From Equadaptatus sp045642025 (lineage in GTDB: Bacteria; Synergistota; Synergistia; Synergistales; Synergistaceae), in assembly GCA_045642025.1 (NCBI GenBank), contig JAZUIB010000053.1, forward strand, positions 1 to 61,802: a stretch of 61,802 nt of DNA, in the 5' to 3' direction. Every line of letters begins with the position of its first letter. Within the stretch, counting starts at the first letter, position 1. Shown here one piece after another: positions 9,095 to 17,117 of this stretch. Made by a program: the position numbers and the translations under genes. The notes below the pieces were generated by a model. The model saw only the letters and a list, made by a program, of their open reading frames with translations, was not told where the DNA came from and did not search any database.

Positions 9095-10979
9095 CTTCGT
9101 CATCGATAATACCAGCTTTAATACGCGCTTTTCTGCGCTCATTGTGATCAAGTATCATTTTTCTGATACGAACGCTATTCGGCGTAACTTCGACAAGTTC
9201 GTCAGACGCTATCCATTCAAGCGCAGCGTCAACAGTCATTGTACGCGGAACGTCAAGAACAATCATCATATCCTTTGTTGCCGAACGGTAGTTCGTTTTC
9301 TGCTTTGCTTTGCACGGGTTGACCGGCAGGTCTCTGTTGCGCGAGGCTTCTCCAACCACCTGACCGTTGTATATTTCGTCTCCGGGCTTTATGAACATCG
9401 TGCCGCGCACCTGAATATTATCTATAGCGTAGCTTGTAGCCTGCCCTGTGTCAACACTGACAAGCGAACCACGGTTTCTTGTAGTGATTTCACCAACCCA
9501 CGGTTCGTAACCAATAAAACGCGAAGCAAGAATGCCAAGCCCGCGTGTGTCTGTCAAAAATTCGCTACGGTAGCCAATAAGTCCGCGCGTAGGTATTTTA
9601 AACTGCAGACGAAGCACGCCTGTACCATTGTTTTCCATGTTAGTAAGTTCGCCCTTGCGTGGAGCGAGCTTCTGAATAACTGCGCCCTGATATTCTTCCG
9701 GAACATCGATAATAAGTTCCTCAAACGGCTCAAGTTTTTTGCCATCCGCACCCTGCTGAACTATAACTTCAGGACCTGACACACAAATTTCAGAGCCTTC
9801 GCGGCGAATTTCTTCGATGATTATGCCGAGATGAAGCTCTCCACGGCCTGATACCTTTACGCCGTCTGCCCTGCCAATGTCTTCAACACGAAGCGCAGGG
9901 TCTGTTTTAAGCTCACGGTCAAGGCGCGCTTTTAGCTGACGCAGAGTGATTGCGTTGCCGTCGCGCCCTGCGAACGGGCTGGTGTTGACAAGAAAAAGCA
10001 TTGAAACCGTAGGCTCTTCGATATCAAGAGGCGGCATAACTTCGCCTGAAATTTCAGGCGCTGTAATTGTGTCGCCAAGGTCAATATTTTCAGGACCTGT
10101 AAACCATACAATATCTCCTGCGCCGGCCTCTTCAACCTCAGCCCTGCCCAGTCCTTCCGTTACATAAAGGTGCGTGCAGGCGGCATTTTCGGCTGAAACA
10201 ACCTCCCAGTCTGTCTGGTCGTAATCCTTCCAGCGGGTGTGCGTGCGTACGATTTTGTCGCCTTTTTTGAGTCTGCCCTGCAATATTTTGCCACAGCCGA
10301 TACGACCGAGATATTCGCTCCAACTAAGCGTGCAAACCTGCATTTTGAACGGTTTTTCCATGTCTGCGGCAGGTGCGGGGACATTTTCGATAATTGTTTT
10401 GAAGAGGTCATCCATTCCGGCGCTTGCGCCTTCAGGAATCCTGTCCATATCGTCCACAAGCCATCCCTGCAAGCCAGAGCCGAACAATGCCTTGAAATCA
10501 CACTGTTCTTCCGTTGCACCAAGCTCTATAAACAGGTCAAAGGTTTTGTCCAAAGCCCCTGCAGGGTCAGCGTTGGGGCGGTCAACCTTGTTTACTATGA
10601 CAATAGGCTTAAGCCCGAGTTTGAGCGAATGCATAAGGACATAACGTGTCTGCGGCATAGGGCCTTCGTTTGCGTCAACAAGCAGAAGCACGGAGTCAAC
10701 CATTGAAAGGACACGCTCGACCTCTCCTGAGAAATCCGCATGCCCAGGCGTATCAACTATGTTAATTTTATAGCCGCCCCATTCAACAGTACAGTGTTTT
10801 GATTTAATTGTAATGCCGCGTTCACGCTCAATTGAACCGGCGTCCATAACACGCTCCTCGACAACCTGATTGTCGCGAAATAGACGTGCTGCTTTGAAAA
10901 TCCCATCAATCAAAGTAGTTTTCCCGTGGTCGATGTGAGCTATGATTGCTATGTTTCTAATTTTTGATGCATCCTGCAT
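9087..10979 (-). CDS. typA: Ribosome-associated GTPase TypA/BipA
   Basis: TypA is an EF-G-like translational GTPase that helps 50S assembly and growth under stress. The 630-residue length is normal. G1 is AHIDHGKTT at residues 14-22, G3 is DTPGHADF, and G4 is VNKVDRP. EF-G domain V and the TypA-specific C-terminal domain follow, with GTMFIKPGDEIYNGQVVGE near residue 490. The C-terminus is acidic (DDEDE). An AAAGGA element lies about 12 bases before the ATG. The stop overlaps the start of the DUF815 gene. Confidence 0.96.
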   Translation of the reverse strand: MQDASKIRNIAIIAHIDHGKTTLIDGIFKAARLFRDNQVVEERVMDAGSIERERGITIKSKHCTVEWGGYKINIVDTPGHADFSGEVERVLSMVDSVLLLVDANEGPMPQTRYVLMHSLKLGLKPIVIVNKVDRPNADPAGALDKTFDLFIELGATEEQCDFKALFGSGLQGWLVDDMDRIPEGASAGMDDLFKTIIENVPAPAADMEKPFKMQVCTLSWSEYLGRIGCGKILQGRLKKGDKIVRTHTRWKDYDQTDWEVVSAENAACTHLYVTEGLGRAEVEEAGAGDIVWFTGPENIDLGDTITAPEISGEVMPPLDIEEPTVSMLFLVNTSPFAGRDGNAITLRQLKARLDRELKTDPALRVEDIGRADGVKVSGRGELHLGIIIEEIRREGSEICVSGPEVIVQQGADGKKLEPFEELIIDVPEEYQGAVIQKLAPRKGELTNMENNGTGVLRLQFKIPTRGLIGYRSEFLTDTRGLGILASRFIGYEPWVGEITTRNRGSLVSVDTGQATSYAIDNIQVRGTMFIKPGDEIYNGQVVGEASRNRDLPVNPCKAKQKTNYRSATKDMMIVLDVPRTMTVDAALEWIASDELVEVTPNSVRIRKMILDHNERRKARIKAGIIDDEDE

Positions 10980-11192
10980 TTTATCTGTATCCTTTCGCTG
11001 CTAGATAAGCCATAAGAGTATAAGCCGGGTTTTATAACCTGGACAAACGAGGATTATACCACCAACGGGGAGTTATGAAAACACAAAATATTCACTATTT
11101 AAACATTCTTCTGCGGAAAAATGCGTGTTACTTGAGCTAATAAAATTCTGATAATCTGCCACCTATTTTTATATTAGCATTACCGCAAAATA
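10980..11192. other. Intergenic region upstream of typA
   Basis: About 210 bases separate typA from the ychF terminator. The region must hold the typA promoter; an AT-rich stretch with several TATA-like hexamers is visible, but no pair of boxes is convincing. I see no coding potential and no repeat. Confidence 0.4.
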
Positions 11193-11224
11193 AATCCGCC
11201 TTACGCTTATACGCATGGCGGATT
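11193..11224 (-). terminator. ychF terminator
   Basis: The stem AATCCGCC (11193-11200) / GGCGGATT (11217-11224) is followed on the minus strand by TATTTT. It lies 36 bases after the ychF stop. Confidence 0.75.
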
Positions 11225-11259
11225 AACGTTCCAGCCAACTCGGCAATTATACTATCATG

Positions 11260-12354
11260 CTACACGTTAAATCTGATTTCTATCATATCCCCGTCTTTAA
11301 CAGGATAGTCTTTGCCTTCAAGTCGCAACACGCCTGCCTTGCGGCATTCATCCATTGAGTCGCCGTGTGCCGCATAATCGTCATACGCAACCACCTGCGC
11401 ACGGATAAAGCCTCTTGCAAGGTCAGAGTGAATGGCGCCTGCCGCCTGAACTGCGTTGTCGCCTTTGTGCAGCGTCCATGCGCGCACTTCGTCAGCTCCG
11501 CTTGTGAAGAAACTTATAAGACCAAGCACAGAATATGCCGCCTGAATAAGACGCTCTCTGCCCGGCTCAGCAATGTTAAGCCCCTCTGTAAATTCTGCGG
11601 CTTCTTCTTCGCTGAATTCTGCAATATCCATTTCAAGGCTTCCGTATAATTTGCATATCTCAATTCCTTGTTCTTCCGCACGTTTCTTAAGCGCTTCGTA
11701 CTGCGGTATTTTACTTTCGTCGCTCTGTGAGTCGTCAAGGTTAAGAACAATAAGCTCAGGTTTTGATGTGACAAAGGCATAACTTTTAAGAAGATGCTTT
11801 TCTTCATCTGTCATATCAATATACCGAAGCGGTTTTTCCTCTTCAAGGCATGCAAAGCAACGCTCCAGCAGTTCTTTTTCCTTTGTTTCAGCAGGCAGCA
11901 ATTTCTTTTTTTCGTTAAGCTTGTTCAGCCTATTCTCTATAACCGCGTAATCACGGAAGATAAGTTCGTTTTCAACAATATTCCAGTCACGCATAGGGTC
12001 AATACTGCCTTCAGGATGCTCAACCGAGCTGTTTTCAAAGCAGCGGATTACCTGAATAAGAGCATCTGCGTCTGCGACAAATGAAAGAAAAGCGTTTCCC
12101 AAACCTGCGCCTTTGCCTGCGCCTCTTGAAAGCCCTGCAAGGTCAACAAATTCAACTTGTGCCGGCGTTTCTTTTTTTGGCGCAAAAACTTCGCAGAGAT
12201 GGTCAAATCTCTTATCAGGAACTGCGACAACAGCCTTATTCGGGTCTGTTTTGCCGCCGGCGTAAGGCTTAACCTCAGCGCCAGCTCTTGTGATAACATT
12301 AAAAACTGTGGATTTTCCGCTAAGCGGCAATCCGACTATTCCGCAATGCAGCAT
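11260..12354 (-). CDS. ychF: Ribosome-binding ATPase YchF (OBG family)
   Basis: YchF is a conserved OBG-family P-loop NTPase that prefers ATP and binds ribosomes, affecting stress responses. The 364-residue product has G1 GLPLSGKST at residues 8-16, switch region DLAGLSRGA, a helical insertion between the motifs, and a C-terminal TGS domain ending in the typical PVKDGDMIEIRFNV. GGAG precedes the ATG at 12354. It has its own terminator and lies downstream of the BMP-type protein gene with a 34-base gap, so the two may be co-transcribed. Confidence 0.95.
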   Translation of the reverse strand: MLHCGIVGLPLSGKSTVFNVITRAGAEVKPYAGGKTDPNKAVVAVPDKRFDHLCEVFAPKKETPAQVEFVDLAGLSRGAGKGAGLGNAFLSFVADADALIQVIRCFENSSVEHPEGSIDPMRDWNIVENELIFRDYAVIENRLNKLNEKKKLLPAETKEKELLERCFACLEEEKPLRYIDMTDEEKHLLKSYAFVTSKPELIVLNLDDSQSDESKIPQYEALKKRAEEQGIEICKLYGSLEMDIAEFSEEEAAEFTEGLNIAEPGRERLIQAAYSVLGLISFFTSGADEVRAWTLHKGDNAVQAAGAIHSDLARGFIRAQVVAYDDYAAHGDSMDECRKAGVLRLEGKDYPVKDGDMIEIRFNV

Positions 12355-12388
12355 TTTACTATCTCCTGTCGTCTATAATTTTGTATAC

Positions 12389-13396
12389 TTAATGCTTATT
12401 CTTATCGAACTTGGGCAATATAATAAACCCTTTTTCAAGCTTGTCTTCAATTTCTTCCGCCTGTTTTCTTATACTCAGAGGCACATTGCTCTTAGATTCC
12501 CTTGTCCATGTAGAGAGTCCAATTGCCCCCTCCTTAACACCAAGAGAAAGATAATTTATATCAAGTTTGTTCTGCATATACATATCTATTGCAGCAAAAA
12601 CAACATAGTCAAAACGTTTTACAGCACTTGCAAGCACAGCTTTTGGATATTTCCTTTCAACTTCGGCATCTACTCCGATTGTCCAAAAGCCCTCTTTTTC
12701 CGCAATCTCAATAGCGCCCAGCCCTGCATCTCCGCTGGCAGTAAAAATAATGTCTACACCGCGTTCGTGCATCTTTTTTGCAAGAGAAGCTGCCGCTTCG
12801 CGGTTAAAAAAGTCTTCTGTATGAACAATGAGCGGATCAATATTTTTACTGATGTACCACAAACCTGTACGGAAACCCAGTTTCATTCTTTTGATTGCCG
12901 GATTTTCAGGCCCGAAAATTGCGCCTATCCTTGAATTACTCTTAATGCGAGAGTCTTTATTGTTTTTGGCATAAAGCGCCGCCAATACACCTGCCATAAA
13001 GCCGGTTTCCTCATCTCTGAAATTGATAATTCTGGCGTTTGGTACTTCATCAAAAGCAACATAAACTACATTTTCATGATTTTTTATCACGGTTTTCAGT
13101 TCTTCCATAAAATCAGGAACAGGAATTATTACCATATTTGCCCATGATGACGCCCGTTCAAGAACTTCAGTTTTTGACGCATAGTCCTTTAAATTATACA
13201 GTTTGACGGATATTGAACGCATATAATTATTTTTAGCCATCTTCAAACCATCACCGCAAAGTTTGACAAGTTCAGGTTCAGCCTGTGTTTTCCCGCTTCC
13301 TGCCACTATAAGCGCTATATTCTTGTGCACCGCGTTTGCAGTTGCACTCGCTGCGAAACACAGTATAAGCGCCATTGCTGCTAAAATTTTTTTCAT
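12389..13396 (-). CDS. BMP/PnrA-like periplasmic ligand-binding protein
   Basis: The 335-residue protein begins with a signal peptide (MKKILAAMALILCFAASATANA) without a lipobox cysteine, so it should be a soluble periplasmic protein. The rest matches the Bmp/PnrA/Med family of type-1 binding proteins, with motifs such as FRDEETGFMAG, GAIFGPENPA, and the paired FTASGDAGLGAIE and GVDAEVERKYPKAVLAS. Family members bind nucleosides or related ligands and normally work with an ABC ATPase and two permeases. None of these is present here, so it is an orphan. An AAGGAG element precedes the ATG. Confidence 0.82.
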   Translation of the reverse strand: MKKILAAMALILCFAASATANAVHKNIALIVAGSGKTQAEPELVKLCGDGLKMAKNNYMRSISVKLYNLKDYASKTEVLERASSWANMVIIPVPDFMEELKTVIKNHENVVYVAFDEVPNARIINFRDEETGFMAGVLAALYAKNNKDSRIKSNSRIGAIFGPENPAIKRMKLGFRTGLWYISKNIDPLIVHTEDFFNREAAASLAKKMHERGVDIIFTASGDAGLGAIEIAEKEGFWTIGVDAEVERKYPKAVLASAVKRFDYVVFAAIDMYMQNKLDINYLSLGVKEGAIGLSTWTRESKSNVPLSIRKQAEEIEDKLEKGFIILPKFDKNKH

Positions 13397-13473
13397 TAAA
13401 AATTCTCCTTAAGAACAACTATATTACTTTCAAGACACAGTATATACGCAAAATTATATTTTTTACTATAGTA

Positions 13474-13695
13474 CTATTTTATCCTGACAAGCATTTTTTC
13501 GGCAATATCATTCGTGATTGCATAAAAATTACCGTTAATTTCTACAGTAACAATATTCCCCAGAGGAGAGCCCGTTATTTTTTCAAGCTCACTGCCTGTG
13601 CAAATACCGAGTTCGCTCAGTTTCTTACCTGCGTCTCCGTCAGGAATATTTTCAATAACAGCCAAATCACCGTCGTCCAAATCAGTTAAAAACAT
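13474..13695 (-). CDS. feoA: FeoA-like small SH3 protein
   Basis: This 73-residue protein has the FeoA fold signature: an N-terminal LTDLDDGDLAVIENI strand pair, the GKKLSELGICTGSEL helix and a C-terminal ILVRIK-like strand (here MLVRIK). FeoA stimulates ferrous iron uptake by FeoB from the cytoplasmic side. A GGAGGGG sequence lies just before the ATG. It follows feoB by 20 bases. Because FeoB here already carries an N-terminal FeoA domain, this is a second FeoA unit in the same operon. Confidence 0.88.
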   Translation of the reverse strand: MFLTDLDDGDLAVIENIPDGDAGKKLSELGICTGSELEKITGSPLGNIVTVEINGNFYAITNDIAEKMLVRIK

Positions 13696-13715
13696 CTAAC
13701 CCCTCCGGTCTGTTT

Positions 13716-16076
13716 TTATGCTACACCAGCTAATGTCAGTAAAACTTTAACAGCATACGCTGTAAGCCATGCAATCACACACTGTCCTGCGGCAAACAGC
13801 CATGCATATCTGATTCCGAGTTCATTGCGTACAGTTGCAATAGCTGCGACACACGGCGTATAAAGCAGCGTAAATGACAGAAAAACAAGCGCCGTTTTTG
13901 TTGTGAAAAGTTCTTTAATCGCCGAAGCAGAGCCGCCAAGAAGCACTGTAAACGTACTGACCATACTTTCCTTGGCCATAAGTCCCGTTATAAGCGCTGT
14001 TGAAATTTTCCAGTCACTGATACCCAGCAGAGGCTTAAACAAGGGCGCAATAATTCCTCCTGCAAGTGCCAGCAGGCTTTGGGAAGAGTCTGTAACGACA
14101 TTCAGCCGCGTGTCAAAAGTCTGTAAAAACCAAATTACGATAGCGGCAGCAAAAATCACCGTGAAAGCACGCGTAAGAAAATCTTTTGCCTTGTCCCAGA
14201 TAAGCAGAGCAACCGTTTTCGCGTTCGGGAAGCGGTAGTTGGGAAGCTCCATTACAAAAGGCACTGGATAGCCCGTAAAAACGCTGCTTTTCATAACCAT
14301 TGCAAAAACAATGCCACTTAAAATTCCAAACAGATAAAGCCCCGTCATAACAAGCGTACCCTGTATACGCGGGAAAAACGCCGCCGTGAACAGCGCGTAA
14401 ATCGGCAGTTTCGCCGAACAGCTCATAAACGGAGTAAGAAATATCGTCATTTTCCTGTCGCGTTCGGAAGGCAGAGTACGCGCAGCCATAATTGCAGGAA
14501 CAGAACAGCCAAATCCAATAAGCAGAGGTACAAAGCTGCGACCCGAAAGCCCTATTCTGCGAAGCGGTCTGTCCATGACAAAAGCGACACGCGCCATATA
14601 TCCGGTGTCTTCAATAATCGAAAGAAAGAAGAACAGTATAACTATAACAGGCAAAAAACTGAGAACTGAGCCGACCCCCGCGAAAATTCCGTCAATAATC
14701 AGCGAATGAGCAACGCTGTTAAGCCCGTAGGTGCTCAGCGCACTGTCACATACAGCCGTAACGCGCGCAATCAGCCGTTCAAAGCTCTCAGACAACAGAG
14801 CCCCGAAAACCCCGAACGTAAGCCAGAAAACAAGCCCCATAATCACGAAAAACGCAGGAAGCGCAGTGTGCTTTCCCGTAAGAATTTTATCGAAACGCAG
14901 ACTTCTTGCGCGCGCAAGATTCTGTACAGGCTTTACGACAGTCGCGGCACAGATTTTTTCTATAAAATCAAAACGCATGTCAGCCATTGCCGCTTCTCGG
15001 TCCATGCCTGTTTCACGCTCCATTTCGACAATAATATGCTCAAGCATATCCCTTTCGTTGTCGTTCAAACCAAGCTGCGCCATAATCGGAACGTCGCCCT
15101 CAACAAGCTTCGTCGCGGCAAAACGTACAGGTATACCACACCTCTTTGCATGGTCTTCAATCAGGTGACTTACACTGTGAATACAGCGGTGTACCGCGCC
15201 TCCGTATTCTCCGTCAGCGTCGCAGAAATCAAGTCTGCCCGGACATTCGCGGAAACGCGCGACATGCATTGCGTGGCGTATCGTTTCGTTCGTACCCTCG
15301 TTGTTTGCCGCAGAAATAGGCACAACTGGAATACCCAGCGCGTTTTCCAGTTTATTGACAAGAATCGTTCCGCCGCTGTCACGCACCTCATCCATCATAT
15401 TAAGCGCAAGCACAGTCGGAATATTCAGCTCAATAAGCTGCATTGTCAAATACAAATTGCGCTCAATATTTGTCGCGTCAACAATGTTTATGATACAATC
15501 AGGCTTTTCCCTAAGCAGAAAATCGCGCGTGACAAGTTCTTCGTTCGTATATGGAGAAAGAGAATAAACACCGGGAAGGTCAATGATAACAGCGTTATCA
15601 CAGCCGCGCATTTTTCCCTCCTTGCGGTCAACCGTTACACCCGGAAAATTGCCAACATGCTGATTTGAGCCTGTCAGCTGATTAAAAAGCGTCGATTTGC
15701 CCGTGTTCTGATTTCCCGCGAGGGCAAAACTGACGCGCGCGCCTTCCGGAATTTCCTCACCGCAGCTGCTTGTATGATAAATACCAAATTCGCCGAGCTG
15801 CGGGTGACTTGTGTCCTCCATGCTCTGTTCAGACAGCGTCTTTTGAACTGAACTGATTTTTTCAGCCTCAATCTGCCTTGCGTCAGCAAGCCGAAGCGTC
15901 AGTTCATAACCGCGCACCATAAATTCAAGCGGGTCACCCATAGGTGCTTTCTTAACAAGTTTTAATTCACTTCCAGGGGTAAGTCCCATATCAAGAAAAT
16001 GCCTGCGGAGACTTCCTTCTCCGCCAACATTCTTAATACGAGCGCTTTCCCCTATCTGCAAATCAGCAAGATACAT
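13716..16076 (-). CDS. feoB: Ferrous iron transporter FeoB with fused N-terminal FeoA domain
   Basis: FeoB imports Fe2+ across the inner membrane. The 786-residue protein begins with a FeoA-like SH3 domain (about residues 1-75, ending VRGYELTLRLADA). The G domain follows: G1 GNQNTGKST at 121-129, G3 DLPGVYSL and G4 NMMDE. After the GDI-like helical region come two Gate domains with GFGCSVPAIMAARTL and CSAKLPIYALFTAAFFP, containing the conserved cysteines. The fused FeoA makes it longer than canonical FeoB. GGAGGATG precedes the ATG. An extended -10 promoter lies about 35 bases upstream. A separate feoA follows. Confidence 0.96.
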   Translation of the reverse strand: MYLADLQIGESARIKNVGGEGSLRRHFLDMGLTPGSELKLVKKAPMGDPLEFMVRGYELTLRLADARQIEAEKISSVQKTLSEQSMEDTSHPQLGEFGIYHTSSCGEEIPEGARVSFALAGNQNTGKSTLFNQLTGSNQHVGNFPGVTVDRKEGKMRGCDNAVIIDLPGVYSLSPYTNEELVTRDFLLREKPDCIINIVDATNIERNLYLTMQLIELNIPTVLALNMMDEVRDSGGTILVNKLENALGIPVVPISAANNEGTNETIRHAMHVARFRECPGRLDFCDADGEYGGAVHRCIHSVSHLIEDHAKRCGIPVRFAATKLVEGDVPIMAQLGLNDNERDMLEHIIVEMERETGMDREAAMADMRFDFIEKICAATVVKPVQNLARARSLRFDKILTGKHTALPAFFVIMGLVFWLTFGVFGALLSESFERLIARVTAVCDSALSTYGLNSVAHSLIIDGIFAGVGSVLSFLPVIVILFFFLSIIEDTGYMARVAFVMDRPLRRIGLSGRSFVPLLIGFGCSVPAIMAARTLPSERDRKMTIFLTPFMSCSAKLPIYALFTAAFFPRIQGTLVMTGLYLFGILSGIVFAMVMKSSVFTGYPVPFVMELPNYRFPNAKTVALLIWDKAKDFLTRAFTVIFAAAIVIWFLQTFDTRLNVVTDSSQSLLALAGGIIAPLFKPLLGISDWKISTALITGLMAKESMVSTFTVLLGGSASAIKELFTTKTALVFLSFTLLYTPCVAAIATVRNELGIRYAWLFAAGQCVIAWLTAYAVKVLLTLAGVA

Positions 16077-16110
16077 ACAACATCCTCCATTACACTCTTT
16101 TTCAGAATAA

Positions 16111-16119
16111 ATTATACCA
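16111..16119 (-). promoter_or_regulatory. Extended -10 promoter element for feoB-feoA
   Basis: On the minus strand this reads TGGTATAAT, a perfect -10 hexamer with the TGN extension. No good -35 hexamer is visible, which is usual for extended -10 promoters. An AT-rich dyad (GTAAT-N7-ATTAC) at 16162-16178 lies about 45 bases upstream and could be a metal-regulator site; that assignment is only a guess. Confidence 0.6.
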
Positions 16120-16329
16120 CCTGCTAATATGCTATACTCGTTAAATTACGCAAAATTGGTTGTAATCATTTAAATTACCTATAAATTTCTTCTGTTTTTT
16201 GCAAAAATTTAAAAATTTTGTGCCGAATATCTGCAATTATACCGCTCAAAGCACTCCGTATTTGCAAACACCCCCCGATTTTTGCATTTGTTTTTCATTT
16301 ACTTTTCATTTCATTTTCAATTTTTGTGT

Positions 16330-16346
16330 TTGTGAATTTTTCACAA
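16330..16346. promoter_or_regulatory. Conserved palindrome TTGTGA-N5-TCACAA, copy 1
   Basis: A perfect 6-bp dyad with a 5-base T-rich centre lies about 105 bases upstream of the putative -10 box. The same dyad is at 61585-61601 with a different centre. It resembles a CRP/FNR-family operator but has a 5-base rather than 6-base spacer, so the regulator is unknown. Confidence 0.4.
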
Positions 16347-16428
16347 TGCGGCATAAAGGCAGTATGCAGCTGACTTTAACCGCTGTTGATGAATTTTCGT
16401 CTTACCCGCTCTAATTTGGGGTGTTCCA

Positions 16429-16457
16429 TTTACCGTATCGTCTGAACATTATATATA
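16429..16457 (+). promoter_or_regulatory. Promoter of the putative structured RNA, copy 1
   Basis: The -35-like TTTACC (16429-16434) and -10-like TATATA (16452-16457) are separated by exactly 17 bases. The whole block including the spacer is identical in copy 2. Transcription would start near 16463, at the G-run following the -10 box. Confidence 0.6.
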
Positions 16458-16462
16458 GGAGG

Positions 16463-16905
16463 GTGAAGAAATCGCTCAGCGCTTTTTTCTCTTTTCCGAG
16501 ATTTAGCTCTGCCCCGTCGGGTTAGCTTACGGTAGGCTTTTTCCACCGATCGGACATCCGTGTGTTAAATCTTTTTATTTAAATCGCATCGACGCCATGC
16601 GTTCATGATGCTGACAAGCCCGCTGCCAATGCGCTATGGGAATGAATACTTCGGTAACTGCTGTCGTGGATAGCGGGATTCATTACTAAACACGCGGTCC
16701 TCTATCAGGGTAACATTATGAGCAACAAACGCCTGCGCAGGCGAATTTGAATGTTTAGTTATTAGGAACGTTTGTTCGAAAACAGTCAAATTTGCGGACA
16801 AACGGACGACAGTCAGTTATTTTGACAGTTGAGCCGTTTGTTTGCTGTACTCCAAATACGAAACAGCACACTAGAACTTTATTGCTTTTGTGTGCTGTTT
16901 TTTCA
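16463..16905 (+). ncRNA. Putative structured non-coding RNA, about 440 nt
   Basis: The interval lies between the conserved promoter and a strong terminator, has no plausible protein frame, and is rich in long complementary segments. A three-way junction can form at 16499-16572: P1 AGATTTA / TAAATCT, P2 GCC-CCGT / ACGG-GGC, and P3 CGG-ACAT-CCG within CAC / GTG. Farther on, ACTAAACA (16685-16692) pairs with TGTTTAGT (16752-16759), while AACAAACG (16724-16731) pairs with CGTTTGTT (16769-16776). These two stems interleave, giving a pseudoknot or a switch. A 14-base palindrome CGCCTGCGCAGGCG (16730-16743) and an 8-bp stem 16798-16805 / 16834-16841 add structure. I do not recognise it as tmRNA, 6S, SRP RNA or a known riboswitch. 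Confidence 0.5.
16861..16905 (+). terminator. Rho-independent terminator of the putative ncRNA
   Basis: An 11-bp perfect stem (AAACAGCACAC 16861-16871 / GTGTGCTGTTT 16890-16900) is followed by T residues. The left arm can alternatively pair with TGCTGT at 16843-16848, an antiterminator-like arrangement. No plus-strand gene follows for 4.6 kb. Confidence 0.85.
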
Positions 16906-17117
16906 GAGTTTTTGCAAAATTGTTGTACGCTGTTTCACAAAAAAAAATAAATTTCTACCACTGTAGGTTTTCGAATTTAGTTGTATGAAACATTTCATAG
17001 ACAGCCCAATTTTTAATATAAAAAAATCGTTCCATCCGAAGCATCTTACTACACCACATGTTTTTTAAAATTGTAGTAGTATTATTGTTGTATAGCACCT
17101 ATAACACAACATCCGTA
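16906..17117. other. AT-rich intergenic region
   Basis: About 210 AT-rich bases lie after the ncRNA terminator. A 7-bp inverted repeat TACTACA / TGTAGTA (17047-17053, 17072-17078) with an 18-base loop could act as a weak terminator for the minus-strand glycosyltransferase cluster. Nothing else is recognised. Confidence 0.35.

Larger units (their letters stand above)
16259..16552 (+). repeat. Duplicated non-coding element, copy 1
   Basis: About 290 bases here match 61510-61802 at roughly nine bases in ten by eye. Both copies share a T-rich upstream tract, a 17-bp palindrome TTGTGA-N5-TCACAA (16330-16346), a promoter-like TTTACC-N17-TATATA, and a 3' segment with the invariant TCGGGTTAGCTTACGG. 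Small indels fall in the spacers and the palindrome centre, while the palindrome arms and promoter boxes are unchanged, which points to functional constraint. Copy 1 is upstream of feoB but faces the other way. No protein frame is conserved between the copies. Confidence 0.8.

Noticed and set aside
9021..9779. A 252-codon plus-strand open frame over the typA-DUF815 junction
   Set aside because: It is antisense to well-conserved TypA and has no start signal or recognisable motif.
12290..12934. A 214-codon plus-strand open frame over the ychF and BMP genes
   Set aside because: It is antisense to two clear genes and has a cysteine-rich, random-looking composition.
14706..15668. A 320-codon plus-strand open frame inside feoB
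   Set aside because: It is antisense to a clear FeoB sequence, has no ribosome binding site, and its product looks like random basic protein.
16463..16525. A leader peptide starting at a GTG in the RNA element
   Set aside because: The GTG sits only one base after the GGAGG, and the frame is not preserved in copy 2 because of an indel.
16499..16572. A ydaO/c-di-AMP-type riboswitch on the minus strand
   Set aside because: The reverse strand contains CCGTAAGCTAACC, close to a conserved riboswitch segment, but the other conserved blocks are missing and no gene lies suitably downstream in either copy.
16463..16905. tmRNA
   Set aside because: Pseudoknots prompted the check, but there is no tRNA-like end pairing, no TTCGA arm with CCA and no ALAA-type tag frame.
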